This document shows positions 27,559 to 37,609 of a stretch of DNA of 64,000 bases, one piece after another (position 1 is the stretch's first letter; each line of letters starts with the position of its first letter). Made by a program: the position numbers and the translations under genes. Source of the stretch: Shewanella sp. SR44-3. Lineage in GTDB: Bacteria; Pseudomonadota; Gammaproteobacteria; Enterobacterales; Shewanellaceae. The stretch is from the NCBI RefSeq assembly GCF_014163735.1, contig NZ_JACJDV010000001.1, positions 248,001-312,000 of the forward strand, in the 5' to 3' direction. The notes beneath the pieces are model-generated. The model saw nothing but the letters and a program-made list of their open reading frames with translations, had not been told where the DNA came from and searched no databases.

Positions 27559-29226
27559 ATGTGTTCAATATTTGCCATTTTAGATATACAGTCAGACGCG
27601 AAAGGATTACGCCAAGTTGCCTTAGAGATGTCAAAACTCATGCGTCATCGTGGACCTGATTGGTCAGGTATTTATGCCGGTGAAAAGGCAATTCTTGCCC
27701 ACGAGCGTTTAGCGATTGTAGATATCGAGCACGGTGCTCAGCCACTTTACAGCCAAGATGGCAACCTAGTGCTGGCGGTGAACGGTGAGATCTACAACCA
27801 TAAGCAACTAAAAGCTGAGCTTGGTGACAAGTACAGCTACCAGACTAACTCAGATTGCGAAGTTATTTTGGCTTTATATCAGGAGTATGGCTGTGATTTT
27901 CTCGATAAACTCAACGGTATTTTTGCCTTCGTGCTTTACGACAAAACCACTGACAGCTACCTTATCGGCCGTGATCATATGGGGATCATTCCGCTTTACT
28001 CAGGCCACGATAGCACAGGCAACTTGTATATTGCCTCAGAAATGAAAGCCCTAATGCCAGTGTGTAAGACAGTGGCTGAATTTCAGCCAGGGCAATATTA
28101 CTTCTCACAAAATGAACACCCAGTCACTTATTATCACAGAGACTGGCGCGACTTTGCGGCAGTGCAAGACAACCCAGCCAGTGTCGATGAATTACGCGAC
28201 GCCTTAGAAGCGGCTGTTAAGCGTCAACTGATGTCTGACGTACCTTATGGGGTACTACTCTCTGGCGGCTTAGATTCATCGGTTATTTCTGCTATCACTC
28301 AAACATTTGCTAAGCATCGCATTGAAAATGATGATAAATCTGATGCTTGGTGGCCACAGCTGCACTCTTTTGCCGTCGGTCTTGAAGGAGCGCCAGATCT
28401 TATCGCCGCTAAAAAAGTCGCCGATGCTATTGGCACTATTCACCACGAAATTCATTTCACTTTCCAAGAAGGCTTAGATGCGATTAAGGAAGTCATCTAC
28501 CACTTAGAAACCTACGATGTCACTACCATTCGTGCAGCAACACCTATGTATTTAATGGCGAGAAAAATCAAAGCCATGGGCATTAAAATGGTGCTTTCAG
28601 GTGAAGGCGCTGATGAACTCTTTGGTGGTTACTTATATTTCCATAAAGCGCCCAATGCCCAAGCATTCCATGAAGAGTTAGTGCGTAAGTTAGATAAACT
28701 GCATTTATTCGACTGCCTACGTGCCAACAAGGCCATGGCTGCTTGGGGTTTGGAAGCCCGTGTGCCCTTCCTAGATAAAGAATTTATGGATGTAGCAATG
28801 CGCATCAACCCACAAGCTAAAATGTCTACAAATGGCCGTATGGAGAAGCACATTTTAAGGCAAGCCTTTGAGCACAAATTACCTAAAGAAGTGGTTTGGC
28901 GTCAAAAAGAACAGTTCAGTGATGGGGTTGGCTACTCGTGGATTGATGGCTTAAAAGAGCAAGCAGCGGGAAAAGTGGACGATTTACAGCTGGCTAACGC
29001 TAAATTCCGCTTCCCCTATAACACTCCTGAAACCAAGGAGGCCTATTTCTACCGCTGTTTCTTTGAAGAGTTTTATAATATCTCTGGCGCGGCAGAAACT
29101 GTGCCAGGTGGTAAATCTGTTGCCTGCTCAACCCCAGAAGCCTTAGCTTGGGATGAGAGCTTACAAGGGATTATCGACCCATCAGGCCGCGCGGTGAGAA
29201 ACGTACACACCAGCAGTTATCAGTAA
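27559..29226 (+). CDS. asnB: Asparagine synthetase B (glutamine-hydrolysing)
   Basis: 555 residues, the same size as E. coli AsnB (554). It makes asparagine from aspartate, ATP and glutamine. The glutaminase domain begins with the N-terminal nucleophile Cys directly after Met (MCSIFAILDI) and includes LMRHRGPDWSGIY. The synthetase domain has the ATP-binding PP-loop GVLLSGGLDSSVISAI (about 230-245) and the LSGEGADELFGGYLYF segment. The ending with KSVACSTPEALAWD is typical of the proteobacterial type. It is a single gene with hairpins downstream (29258-29289). Confidence 0.97.
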   Translation: MCSIFAILDIQSDAKGLRQVALEMSKLMRHRGPDWSGIYAGEKAILAHERLAIVDIEHGAQPLYSQDGNLVLAVNGEIYNHKQLKAELGDKYSYQTNSDCEVILALYQEYGCDFLDKLNGIFAFVLYDKTTDSYLIGRDHMGIIPLYSGHDSTGNLYIASEMKALMPVCKTVAEFQPGQYYFSQNEHPVTYYHRDWRDFAAVQDNPASVDELRDALEAAVKRQLMSDVPYGVLLSGGLDSSVISAITQTFAKHRIENDDKSDAWWPQLHSFAVGLEGAPDLIAAKKVADAIGTIHHEIHFTFQEGLDAIKEVIYHLETYDVTTIRAATPMYLMARKIKAMGIKMVLSGEGADELFGGYLYFHKAPNAQAFHEELVRKLDKLHLFDCLRANKAMAAWGLEARVPFLDKEFMDVAMRINPQAKMSTNGRMEKHILRQAFEHKLPKEVVWRQKEQFSDGVGYSWIDGLKEQAAGKVDDLQLANAKFRFPYNTPETKEAYFYRCFFEEFYNISGAAETVPGGKSVACSTPEALAWDESLQGIIDPSGRAVRNVHTSSYQ

Positions 29227-29257
29227 TTCTGACTTTATCTGTTAACTCAATGGCATG

Positions 29258-29289
29258 ATTTTAAAGCCATCCTAGGATGGCTTTAAAAT
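29258..29289. terminator. 32-base perfect palindrome after asnB
   Basis: ATTTTAAAGCCATCC-TA-GGATGGCTTTAAAAT is self-complementary over its whole length. It lies 32 bases past the asnB stop and probably ends that transcript in combination with the AT-rich flank. There is no long T run. Confidence 0.6.
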
Positions 29290-29357
29290 GCCTAAGCACT
29301 GCGACTCGCTCATTTATCCCTGTCATCAAACATAGAGCTAATAAAATAGTCAGGTAA

Positions 29358-29399
29358 TAAAAAAGCCCATGGCTCCTGATTAATGGAGCCATGGGCTTT
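29358..29399 (-). terminator. Rho-independent terminator of the zwf-pgl-edd-eda operon
   Basis: A 15-base-pair stem (29362-29376 with 29385-29399) lies 40 bases past the eda stop. On the minus strand it is followed by a T-rich run. Confidence 0.85.
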
Positions 29400-29438
29400 A
29401 TGTTTAACAGCGGCCTAAGTCACAGTTAACCAAAGCAA

Positions 29439-30089
29439 TTAGGCATTGCTTAATGGGCTCAATGCTTCATGGCACAGTTCAGTGATCCGCTGCCAATCTT
29501 GCGCATCGACTGCATCGGTTGGCGCAATCCAGCTACCGCCAATGCAATCCACATTCGGCAATGCTAAGTAACGCTGGTAAGAATCTGGAGTGATCCCGCC
29601 TGTTGGGCAAAAACGAATGCCAGCTAATGGGCCTGAAAATGCTTTCAGTGCATCAACGCCGCCAGACGCTTCAGCTGGGAAAAATTTAAAGTGGGTGTAA
29701 CCCAGCTCCATTCCCACCATGACTTCTGAAATACTTGCCACGCCTGGAATTAATGGCACCTTGCCTTTCATTCCAGCTTTTAATAGATCAGGTGTGCCCC
29801 CTGGCGTGATAATAAACTGTGAGCCCGCATCAACGGCTTGCTTTAACTGAGCTTCGTTTAATACCGTGCCAGCGCCCACTAAGGCTTCAGGAACTTCTTT
29901 TGCGATAAGAGCAATAGCTTCTAAGGCACAAGGAGTACGCAATGTCACTTCTAGTACCTTAATACCACCCGCCACTAAAGCTCTGGCTAAAGGTACAGCG
30001 TGCTCTATTTTATTGATAACCATTACAGGAACAATAGGGCTGCAGTTAAAAACATCTTGCGGTTGCAAAGACCAGTTATTCTCTAGCAT
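29439..30089 (-). CDS. eda: KDPG/KHG aldolase
   Basis: 216 residues, normal for Eda. It cleaves 2-keto-3-deoxy-6-phosphogluconate to pyruvate and glyceraldehyde-3-phosphate, the last step of the Entner-Doudoroff path. It contains EVTLRTPCALEAI (catalytic Glu region), VGAGTVLN, the Schiff-base Lys in HFKFFPAE at about residue 135 (Lys133 in E. coli) and the phosphate-binding FCPTGGIT. It starts 16 bases after the edd stop with AGGAAT upstream. It is the last gene of the zwf-pgl-edd-eda operon. Confidence 0.97.
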   Translation of the reverse strand: MLENNWSLQPQDVFNCSPIVPVMVINKIEHAVPLARALVAGGIKVLEVTLRTPCALEAIALIAKEVPEALVGAGTVLNEAQLKQAVDAGSQFIITPGGTPDLLKAGMKGKVPLIPGVASISEVMVGMELGYTHFKFFPAEASGGVDALKAFSGPLAGIRFCPTGGITPDSYQRYLALPNVDCIGGSWIAPTDAVDAQDWQRITELCHEALSPLSNA

Positions 30090-30105
30090 GAGTAATTATT
30101 CCTTA

Positions 30106-31932
30106 TTAATAGAGTTCATCTATGGCACTGGTGCTTCTTGCACCGGTTTCTGGGCTGCTAAGGCTGCGACGCAGTGCGCTAAATAGCTCACGACCCATGC
30201 CATAACTGTAATGATGTAAATCAACTTTTTCGGCTTCACGAGCGTCTAATACCGCTTCATCCACCAACAAGCTTAACTCACCGGTAAGCGCGTTTACTCG
30301 GATAAGGTCGCCATTTTGCACTTTAGCGATAAGCCCACCATCTAAGGCTTCAGGGGTTAAATGAATCGCAGCAGGCACCTTGCCTGATGCGCCAGACATG
30401 CGGCCATCTGTCACTAAAGCCACTTTAAAGCCCTTGTCTTGCAAGGTGCCTAAGAATGGCGTGAGTTTATGCAGTTCAGGCATGCCGTTGGCTTTAGGGC
30501 CTTGGCCTTTAACCACCACGATGCAATCTCTATCAAGCGAGCCAGATTTAAACAAGGCATCAATTTCGTTTTGATCGTTAATGACTACCGCAGGCGCTTC
30601 AACCACACGATTTTCTTCGTTAACTGCAGACACTTTGATCACCGCGCGGCCTAAATTACCTTTCATTAGCTTAAGACCACCATTACTTTGAAATGGCGTT
30701 GCTACATGGGTTAACACTTCTTTATCTAAACTTTCAGTTGGGCCATCGACCCAGCGTAACTCACCGTCTATGAGTCTTGGCTCTTGGGTGTAACGACGTA
30801 AGCCAAAACCTGCCACAGTGCTGACATCTTCATGCAACAGGCCTGCATCTAACAATTCTTTAATTAACAGTGCCATACCACCAGCAGCATGGAAATGGTT
30901 AATGTCGGCGTGACCATTTGGGTATACGCGGGCAAGCAGTGGCGTTGCATCTGATAACTCAGAAAAATCATCCCAATTGACGATAATGCCAGCGGCGCGC
31001 GCGGCGGCCACTATGTGCATTGTTAGGTTGGTAGAGCCGCCCGTTGCTAATAGTGCAACTATGCCGTTAACCACTGATTTTTCACTCACCACTTCACCAA
31101 TTGGTGTGTATTGAGTGCCCATTTCAGTTAAACGGCACACTTGTTTCGCGGCCATTTTATTCAGTGCATCACGCAGTGGGTCATCTGGGTTAACAAAAGA
31201 TGAGCCAGGTAACTGCAACCCCATCACTTCGAGCATTAACTGGTTAGAGTTAGCTGTGCCGTAGAAAGTACAAGTACCCGCGCTATGATAAGAGCCAGAT
31301 TCAGCTTCTAACAAGGCCGCTCTGTCCACCTGGCCTTGAGCAAATTGCTGACGAATACGGGCTTTTTCCTTGTTAGGAATACCTGATTTCATCGGCCCTG
31401 CTGGCACAAATAGCATAGGTAAGTGACCAAAGCTTAAGGCACCAATCAACAATCCTGGCACGATTTTGTCGCAAATACCCAGTAACAAGGCACCATCAAA
31501 CATATTGTGAGACAAGCCCACAGCTGATGACATCGCAATAACTTCACGGCTTAATAAGCTAAGTTCCATGCCTGGCTGACCTTGAGTCACGCCATCACAC
31601 ATGGCAGGCACGCCAGCGGCAACTTGAGCAACACTACCAACATCCTGACAGGCTTTTTTCAACATCTCAGGATAATGCTCATAGGGCTGATGAGCCGATA
31701 ACATGTCATTGAAGGCTGTCACTATGCCTATGTTCGCTTTGGTCAGCTGCCTTAACGAGTCTTTATCGGCTGGAGAGCAGGCTGCAAAGCCGTGAGCTAA
31801 ATTGCCGCAACTTAATGCACTGCGGTGCACGCCTTTAAGGCGTGCGTCATTTAAAGCTGCAAGGTACGCGGCTCGTGACTTTTGGCTGCGGGCAATAATT
31901 CTGTCTGTGACAGCTTGTACGACTGAGTTCAT
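30106..31932 (-). CDS. edd: 6-Phosphogluconate dehydratase
   Basis: 608 residues, as in E. coli Edd (603). This [4Fe-4S] enzyme of the IlvD/Edd family converts 6-phosphogluconate to KDPG. Cluster and family motifs include [53 protein letters not shown] and, near the end, [20 protein letters not shown]. The start ATG has GGAG upstream and lies 11 bases past the pgl stop, in the same transcript. Sequence is intact throughout. Confidence 0.97.
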   Translation of the reverse strand: MNSVVQAVTDRIIARSQKSRAAYLAALNDARLKGVHRSALSCGNLAHGFAACSPADKDSLRQLTKANIGIVTAFNDMLSAHQPYEHYPEMLKKACQDVGSVAQVAAGVPAMCDGVTQGQPGMELSLLSREVIAMSSAVGLSHNMFDGALLLGICDKIVPGLLIGALSFGHLPMLFVPAGPMKSGIPNKEKARIRQQFAQGQVDRAALLEAESGSYHSAGTCTFYGTANSNQLMLEVMGLQLPGSSFVNPDDPLRDALNKMAAKQVCRLTEMGTQYTPIGEVVSEKSVVNGIVALLATGGSTNLTMHIVAAARAAGIIVNWDDFSELSDATPLLARVYPNGHADINHFHAAGGMALLIKELLDAGLLHEDVSTVAGFGLRRYTQEPRLIDGELRWVDGPTESLDKEVLTHVATPFQSNGGLKLMKGNLGRAVIKVSAVNEENRVVEAPAVVINDQNEIDALFKSGSLDRDCIVVVKGQGPKANGMPELHKLTPFLGTLQDKGFKVALVTDGRMSGASGKVPAAIHLTPEALDGGLIAKVQNGDLIRVNALTGELSLLVDEAVLDAREAEKVDLHHYSYGMGRELFSALRRSLSSPETGARSTSAIDELY

Positions 31933-31943
31933 GTTACTACTCC

Positions 31944-32642
31944 TTACGCACTATAAAACACGTCGACCGGCGTTTTACGCTGGCCAAGAACGGCTCTAAT
32001 TGGCATTTTGGACACATCATCATGGGCAAGTGCCTGATGATAAACGGATAATTTAGCTTCACCTACTAAGTGTAAATAGATCTGACGGCTATTTAAAATC
32101 GCCATTTTTGATAAAGTGATACGCTCATGGGGCGCAGTGGTGGGTGTCACTGCAGCGCATAAATCTTGAGTATTAAGGGCGTTATCGAGCGCTTCACTGC
32201 AGGGGAACCAAGAACAGGTATGGCCATCAGTGCCCATGCCTAGCACCACCACATCAAACGGGCGCGGAAAGTGCGCCAGTGAGCTGATGGTCATTTCACA
32301 ACCCGCAACTGCAGTTGAGAACATATTTTTAAGGCCAGTAAATTTGGCGCTAGCGGCTCTATGTTGGAGTAAATGGGCACGAACTAAGCGCTCGTTAGAA
32401 TCTTTTTCATGGTTATCAACCCAGCGTTCATCGGCAAGAGTGATGTAAACCTGCGCCCAATCAATAGCTTTGTGGCTAAGTAGATCAAATAATTTCAACG
32501 GCGTTGAGCCGCCCGATACCACTAAGCTTGCTTTACCTCTTGAGTCCACCGCATCTTGAAGTTGGCGCGCAATAGCCTCTGCAAGCTTAGCTTCGAGTGC
32601 GCTTGGACTGTCAAAGGCTTTAAATACTGTATCTTTAATCAT
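31944..32642 (-). CDS. pgl: 6-Phosphogluconolactonase
   Basis: 232 residues from the ATG at 32640-32642, preceded by AGGA; a longer frame reaching back into zwf has no support. It hydrolyses 6-phosphogluconolactone, the zwf product. Motifs of the DevB/NagB-like family are present: [17 protein letters not shown] (about 40-56), [11 protein letters not shown] and the [20 protein letters not shown] signature. Only eight bases separate it from the zwf stop, so the two are tightly coupled. Confidence 0.95.
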   Translation of the reverse strand: MIKDTVFKAFDSPSALEAKLAEAIARQLQDAVDSRGKASLVVSGGSTPLKLFDLLSHKAIDWAQVYITLADERWVDNHEKDSNERLVRAHLLQHRAASAKFTGLKNMFSTAVAGCEMTISSLAHFPRPFDVVVLGMGTDGHTCSWFPCSEALDNALNTQDLCAAVTPTTAPHERITLSKMAILNSRQIYLHLVGEAKLSVYHQALAHDDVSKMPIRAVLGQRKTPVDVFYSA

Positions 32643-32650
32643 GGTTATTC

Positions 32651-34123
32651 CTACTCGTCCCAAGAACGGCCATCTTTGGTTATCAAGGCAACCGAAGCGA
32701 CGGGCCCCCAAGTTCCTGCGGGATAAGGCTTTGGCTTCTCACCGCTTTGTTCCCAAGACTGAATGATGCCATCAACCCAAGTCCAAGCTTGCTCCACTTC
32801 ATCTCGGCGTACAAATAGCGCCTGATTACCTAGCATGGCTTCTAACAACAAACGCTCATAGGCATCGGCAATACGCTCATTCTTAAAGGTATCTGAGAAA
32901 CTTAAATCGAGCTTTGTGGTTTGCAGACGCATTTTTTGCTCCAAACCTGGCACCTTGTTCATCATCTGAATTTCTACCCCTTCATGGGGCTGCAGACGAA
33001 TAGTGAGCTTGTTTGGCGGCAAATTACGGTAGCTGGAGCGATAAAGGTTGTGCGGTGGATTTTTAAAATACACCACAATTTCTGAGCTCTTAAATGGCAT
33101 GCGTTTACCGCTGCGTAAATAAAAGGGAACTCCTGCCCAGCGCCAGTTATCAATATCAACACGCAGTGCCACAAAGGTCTCAGTGTTAGAGCGGACATTG
33201 GCGCCCTCTTCCTCTAAATAACCTGGTACGGGTGAGCCTTTCAAGAAGCCTGCACTGTATTGACCACGCACGGTATTCTCATAGACGTTATCAAGATTGA
33301 TAGGTCTTAGGGACTTAAGTACTTTGACTTTTTCATCACGTATACTGTCCGCATCTAGGTTGACAGGCGGATCCATGGCAACCAAGGTCAACACTTGCAA
33401 TAAATGGTTTTGGATCATGTCGCGCATTTGGCCTGCGGTATCAAAATAGCCCCAACGGCCTTCAATACCCACCTCTTCGGCAACCGTGATTTGCACATGG
33501 TCTATGGTGCGGTTGTCCCACTTAGAAGCAAATAAGGAGTTAGCAAAACGCAGCGCTATCAAGTTTTGCACCGTCTCTTTACCTAGGTAATGATCGATAC
33601 GGTAAACTTGATTTTCATTAAAGTATTCAGAAACTTTATTGTTGATCACTTTCGATGATTCGAGATCTGTGCCTATAGGTTTCTCAAGCACCACACGAGT
33701 ATCAGGATGAATAAGTTTTTGCTCATGCAGACAGCGACAAATGTCACCAAAAATAGAAGGTGGAGTGGCAAAGTAACTCACCATCACCCGCTGACTTGGC
33801 TCAAGTAACGCGTGAAATGCGCTGTAGCCTTCAGCGTCAGTGAAATCTGTGCCGATATAATGGCAGCGGCTAACGAAGCGCGCTAAGGTCTGTTCGCACA
33901 ATGGCTCTTTGACAAAAGTGGTTAACGCTTTAGTGACAAGTTCAACAAACTCATCTTTGCTAAAGGCATCTTTTGCTACACCGATAACCTTAGTATCTTT
34001 GTCTAGCAGTTCGGCTTTATCCAATTGATACAATGAGGGTAACAGTTTACGCCTCGCTAAATCACCCTTGGTACCAAACAGCACAAAGTCACAGGCTTTG
34101 GCTCCTTTAATTGATTTGCCCAT
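32651..34123 (-). CDS. zwf: Glucose-6-phosphate 1-dehydrogenase
   Basis: 490 residues, matching E. coli Zwf (491). It oxidises glucose-6-phosphate with NADP, giving the entry to both the pentose phosphate and Entner-Doudoroff paths. It has the nucleotide-binding FVLFGTKGDLARRKLLPSLY at the N-terminus and the substrate-site motif YRIDHYLGKE (about 175-190) with the catalytic His. It is the first gene of zwf-pgl-edd-eda and faces hexR. A HexR-like site at 34196-34210, 73 bases before its start, suggests repression by HexR relieved by KDPG, as described for Shewanella and Pseudomonas. Confidence 0.97.
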   Translation of the reverse strand: MGKSIKGAKACDFVLFGTKGDLARRKLLPSLYQLDKAELLDKDTKVIGVAKDAFSKDEFVELVTKALTTFVKEPLCEQTLARFVSRCHYIGTDFTDAEGYSAFHALLEPSQRVMVSYFATPPSIFGDICRCLHEQKLIHPDTRVVLEKPIGTDLESSKVINNKVSEYFNENQVYRIDHYLGKETVQNLIALRFANSLFASKWDNRTIDHVQITVAEEVGIEGRWGYFDTAGQMRDMIQNHLLQVLTLVAMDPPVNLDADSIRDEKVKVLKSLRPINLDNVYENTVRGQYSAGFLKGSPVPGYLEEEGANVRSNTETFVALRVDIDNWRWAGVPFYLRSGKRMPFKSSEIVVYFKNPPHNLYRSSYRNLPPNKLTIRLQPHEGVEIQMMNKVPGLEQKMRLQTTKLDLSFSDTFKNERIADAYERLLLEAMLGNQALFVRRDEVEQAWTWVDGIIQSWEQSGEKPKPYPAGTWGPVASVALITKDGRSWDE

Positions 34124-34195
34124 TACAAAAAGCGCTCCTTTTGTTATTTAGCCATGCTCTATTCAGCCTTACGATGAATAAAAACACACTTTTGT

Positions 34196-34210
34196 TGTAA
34201 TATAACAACA
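34196..34210. promoter_or_regulatory. HexR-like operator near zwf
   Basis: TGTAATATAACAACA matches the Shewanella HexR consensus TGTAAT-N3-ATTACA at 10 of 12 conserved bases. It lies 73 bases upstream of zwf. Confidence 0.65.
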
Positions 34211-34339
34211 GAATTAGCTTAATGCATCTATATTTTGCAATTATTGATTGCTGAACACATATAGGCATTTCTATAGCAAATCTGATATTATTCGTTAGTT
34301 AAATGACTCAGTTACACACTTTCCTACACAATATGTTAT

Positions 34340-34354
34340 TGGAAATTTACTACA
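34340..34354. promoter_or_regulatory. Possible HexR-like operator, middle of the zwf-hexR region
   Basis: TGGAAATTTACTACA matches the HexR consensus at 9 of 12 conserved bases. Weaker than the others; it may be an auxiliary site. Confidence 0.35.
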
Positions 34355-34407
34355 AAACGGTGTCAGAGGTAACAAAACAACTATTTTCACCGTGACATCT
34401 GCCTTTA

Positions 34408-34422
34408 TGATAGTAAATTACA
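34408..34422. promoter_or_regulatory. HexR-like operator near hexR
   Basis: TGATAGTAAATTACA has a perfect right half (ATTACA) and a weak left half (three of six). It lies about 28 bases before the hexR start, placed for autorepression. Confidence 0.45.
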
Positions 34423-34449
34423 TTATCTTTTTATAGCGGACGTATGCTT

Positions 34450-35304
34450 ATGAATACCCTTGAAAAGGTTCAAAACAGTCTAAACCAATTTAGTAAGTCA
34501 GAACGAAAAGTCGCTGAGGTGATCCTTTCATCACCCCAAACCGCTATCCATTCAAGCATAGCAACGTTAGCCAAAATGGCTGATGTAAGTGAGCCGACAG
34601 TAAACCGCTTCTGCCGCCGTCTAGACACTAAAGGTTTTCCTGATTTTAAACTCCATTTAGCTCAAAGCCTAGCAAATGGTACTCCTTATGTTAGTCGCCA
34701 TGTTGAAGAAGACGATAGCACTGATTCTTATACCACCAAGATTTTTGAATCTTCCATGGCATCCTTGGATACCGCCCGCCAGAGCTTAGATACTGCAGCT
34801 ATTCACAAAGCCGTAGACATACTGACTCAGGCGAAAACCATTTCCTTCTTTGGCCTCGGAGCTTCGGCATCTGTGGCCCACGATGCGCAGAATAAATTCT
34901 TTCGCTTCAACGTACCGGTCATTTGTTTCGATGATGTATTAATGCAACGCATGAGCTGCATTAACTGTAACGAAGGCGATGTTGTGGTATTGATTTCTCA
35001 TACTGGACGCACAAAATCCCTAATTGAAATTGCCCGTATCGCACGAGAAAATGGCGCCGCTGTGATTGCCATTACAGCCAGAAACTCGCCTTTGTCACAG
35101 GAATGCACCCTGCCTGTAACCATGGAAGTACCAGAAGATACCGATTTATATCTACCTATGGCTTCACGTTTAGCGCAACTGGTCACCATAGACGTACTGG
35201 CGACCGGCTTTACCTTAAGGCGTGGACCAAGATTCAGAGAAAATCTCAAGCGCGTAAAAGAAGTATTAAAAGAATCACGGGTTAATAAAGATTCTATTCT
35301 CTAG
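34450..35304 (+). CDS. hexR: HexR, RpiR-family regulator of central carbon metabolism
   Basis: 284 residues from the ATG at 34450, which aligns with the MNMLEKIQ start of E. coli HexR; an ATG two codons upstream (34444) is also possible. The N-terminal RpiR helix-turn-helix domain (about 1-75) includes VSEPTVNRFCRRLDTKGFPD. The C-terminal SIS domain (about 120-250) includes ISFFGLGASASVAHDAQNKF and VVLISHTGRTKS and should bind the sugar-phosphate effector KDPG. HexR represses zwf, edd-eda and pyk genes in proteobacteria. Its place between zwf and pykA, with matching operators on both sides, agrees with that role. A terminator follows at 35333-35364. Confidence 0.95.
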   Translation: MNTLEKVQNSLNQFSKSERKVAEVILSSPQTAIHSSIATLAKMADVSEPTVNRFCRRLDTKGFPDFKLHLAQSLANGTPYVSRHVEEDDSTDSYTTKIFESSMASLDTARQSLDTAAIHKAVDILTQAKTISFFGLGASASVAHDAQNKFFRFNVPVICFDDVLMQRMSCINCNEGDVVVLISHTGRTKSLIEIARIARENGAAVIAITARNSPLSQECTLPVTMEVPEDTDLYLPMASRLAQLVTIDVLATGFTLRRGPRFRENLKRVKEVLKESRVNKDSIL

Positions 35305-35332
35305 GGGATTTTTTCGACTAGAATCCTATTGG

Positions 35333-35364
35333 AGCCAGGCTAAAACCTTAGTCTGGCTTTTTTT
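35333..35364 (+). terminator. Rho-independent terminator of hexR
   Basis: AGCCAG and CTGGCT form the base of an 11-pair stem with loop AACC, followed by seven T. It starts 29 bases past the hexR stop. Confidence 0.85.
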
Positions 35365-35421
35365 ATGACGAAATTGACTTATCTGTCACAAAAATAACCC
35401 CCAGTTTCAGGGTAATTTGTA

Positions 35422-35436
35422 TGTAACTTTACTACA
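35422..35436. promoter_or_regulatory. HexR-like operator upstream of pykA
   Basis: TGTAACTTTACTACA matches TGTAAT-N3-ATTACA at 10 of 12 conserved bases. It lies 147 bases before the pykA start, where a promoter with a long leader would place it. Confidence 0.65.
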
Positions 35437-35582
35437 TTTGTTTTTATATCTGCTAATATAGCGCCAGAATTTTGAGACAAACAACAGGCATGCCCAACCA
35501 CAGAGACATGCCAAGTTCGGATTTGTTCAACAAACAGCCAAATTTGTAAGCCAATTTTTTCTTATCATTAACGGAGTGTCTT

Positions 35583-37022
35583 ATGTTCCGCAGAACTAAA
35601 ATCGTGACCACACTAGGTCCTGCTACTGACCGCGACGACAACCTACGCAAGATTATTGCAGCTGGCGCTAACGTTGTGCGTTTAAACTTTTCTCATGGTT
35701 CGCCAGAAGATCATTTAAAACGCGCCACAGATGCACGTCAAATCGCTAAAGAATTAGGGGTTCATGTTGCTGTACTGGGTGACTTACAAGGTCCAAAGAT
35801 CCGTGTATCCACCTTTAAAGACAACAAGAAAATTCAGCTTAACTTAGGCGATGCATTTATTCTTGATGCTGACTTAGGCAAAGGCGAAGGCAATGAGAAG
35901 CAAGTCGGTATTGATTACAAACAATTACCTGACGATGTCATCATCGGCGACATCTTAATGCTAGATGATGGCCGTGTTCAGTTGCGTGTTGACAGTGTCG
36001 AAGGCCGTAAGGTATTCACCACTGTGACTGTTGCTGGTCCCTTATCAAACAATAAAGGCATCAACAAAAAAGGCGGCGGCTTAACTGCGCCAGCGCTTAC
36101 TGAAAAAGACATGGCAGACATCAAAACAGCTGCGCTTATTCAAGTTGACTACTTAGCGGTTTCTTTCCCACGTACTGGTGCTGACTTAGATCTTGCCCGT
36201 AAACTGGCTGTAGAAGCAGGCAGCAATGCCTTAATCGTTGCTAAAGTTGAACGCGCTGAAGCCGTTGAAACTGAAGCGGCTATGGATGATGTTATTTTAG
36301 CATCTGATGTTGTCATGGTAGCCCGTGGTGACTTAGGTGTTGAGATTGGCGATGCGGCATTAGTTGCTGTGCAGAAGAAATTGATTGAGCGTTCTCGTCA
36401 GCTTAATAAAATAGTGATCACTGCGACTCAAATGATGGAGTCAATGATCACCAGCCCAATGCCAACACGCGCCGAAGTCATGGACGTGGCTAACGCTGTG
36501 CTTGATGGTACTGACGCTGTTATGCTTTCAGCAGAGACTGCAGCTGGTGACTTCCCTGAAGAAACCGTACTGGCCATGGCGTCTGTCTGTAAAGGCGCTG
36601 AATCACACCCAAGTGTTATTGTGTCTAAGCACAGAATGGATCAGCGTTTCACCAGTATTGATGAAACCATTGCCCTTTCTACTATGTATGCGGCAAACCA
36701 TTTAGAAGGGGTGAAAGCGATTATCAGTCTGACTGAGTCTGGCGCGACAGCTAAGTTAATGTCACGCATCAGCTCATCACTACCGATTTTTGCCTTAAGC
36801 CGTCATGAGCGTACCTTAGCCAAATTGGCACTTTACCGCGGTGTTAAGCCAGTTGAATTTGATTCAACTGCTTTCCCTGCTGATGAAGTTGCCCAAAAAG
36901 CCTTAGCATTACTAACCGCTAAAGGTTACCTAAAGAGTGGCGACATGGTATTAATGACCAAGGGTGACAGTATGGAAACTGTGGGTGGCACTAACACTTG
37001 TAAAGTCTTAGTGGTTGCTTAA
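35583..37022 (+). CDS. pykA: Pyruvate kinase (type II, PykA)
   Basis: 479 residues, the same size as E. coli PykA (480). It converts phosphoenolpyruvate and ADP to pyruvate and ATP. It contains the N-terminal [14 protein letters not shown], the substrate and metal motifs GDLQGPKIR and [12 protein letters not shown], the signature [11 protein letters not shown] and the C-terminal effector domain ending [12 protein letters not shown]. The start ATG follows AACGGAGTG. An upstream HexR-like site suggests shared control with the zwf operon. Confidence 0.97.
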   Translation: MFRRTKIVTTLGPATDRDDNLRKIIAAGANVVRLNFSHGSPEDHLKRATDARQIAKELGVHVAVLGDLQGPKIRVSTFKDNKKIQLNLGDAFILDADLGKGEGNEKQVGIDYKQLPDDVIIGDILMLDDGRVQLRVDSVEGRKVFTTVTVAGPLSNNKGINKKGGGLTAPALTEKDMADIKTAALIQVDYLAVSFPRTGADLDLARKLAVEAGSNALIVAKVERAEAVETEAAMDDVILASDVVMVARGDLGVEIGDAALVAVQKKLIERSRQLNKIVITATQMMESMITSPMPTRAEVMDVANAVLDGTDAVMLSAETAAGDFPEETVLAMASVCKGAESHPSVIVSKHRMDQRFTSIDETIALSTMYAANHLEGVKAIISLTESGATAKLMSRISSSLPIFALSRHERTLAKLALYRGVKPVEFDSTAFPADEVAQKALALLTAKGYLKSGDMVLMTKGDSMETVGGTNTCKVLVVA

Positions 37023-37069
37023 TCACCTTGTAAGCTGACTAACGTCAGCTCCTGCTCCTACTTAGAGTA

Positions 37070-37099
37070 AAAAATGCCGCTAAATTTAGCGGCATTTTT
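37070..37099 (+). terminator. Rho-independent terminator of pykA
   Basis: AAAAATGCCGCTAAA and its complement form a near-perfect palindrome ending in TTTTT, 47 bases past the pykA stop. Confidence 0.88.
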
Positions 37100-37193
37100 G
37101 TATCATTCACAGTAACAATATCAGTTATCAATTCACTTCGAAGGCCGTTTGGACGAATATATCTATCTATAAAACGAGCCTGACACTGAATTA

Positions 37194-37609
37194 TCAACGC
37201 CCTCCTTCTTCATCTTCAAAGGGGGCAACAATTAACACTTGTTCGAAAATTTCTTTTTGCTTTAGCTCCCAATCACTATCAACCATTCCGAGTAATTCGG
37301 TCATTCTAGAAAAAATAATTCTCCTACAGTCTCTATGACCACCTTTGCTCTTGAGTTCATCATCACCTGACATTGTTCGAGTAATCCTCTGGAAAATCAT
37401 AAAAAACAGTTCACACTCATCATTGATTACTTTCCTAAATATTTCATAACCTCGCTCTGTAGAAACATAGTGGTATACATCCCCGTGTATCTCGATATGT
37501 GGTGTCCTATCACCTTTAGGGCGATCGTAGACCCTTAAAAGTGAATCTGGTGCATTGATGGTTATAGCAAGCTTGCGAACTTCAGCTTCAATTTTTGAAT
37601 GCTTTTCAC
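37194..37609 (-). pseudogene. Orphan Imm63-type immunity protein gene with an apparent frameshift
   Basis: From about 37591 down to 37194 the minus strand encodes IEAEVRKLAITINAPDSLLR, then RTPHIEIHGDVYHYVSTERG, then HRDCRRIIFSRMTELLGMVD and a PFEDEEGG end. This closely resembles Imm63-family immunity proteins of polymorphic toxin systems. The frame has no ATG, GTG or TTG start before a stop at 37635-37637. A GTG at 37607-37609 with AGAGG six bases upstream begins MKSIQK in the next frame. One extra A in the five-A run (37592-37596) would join MKSIQK to IEAEVRKLA and give a full ~138-residue protein. So it is a recent frameshift, a slippage-controlled gene or a sequence error. No toxin gene is adjacent. 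Confidence 0.65.

Larger units (their letters stand above)
34124..34449. other. Divergent zwf-hexR control region
   Basis: 326 bases between two diverging genes. It is AT-rich and contains three HexR-like palindromes listed separately. The promoters of both genes should lie here. Confidence 0.7.
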
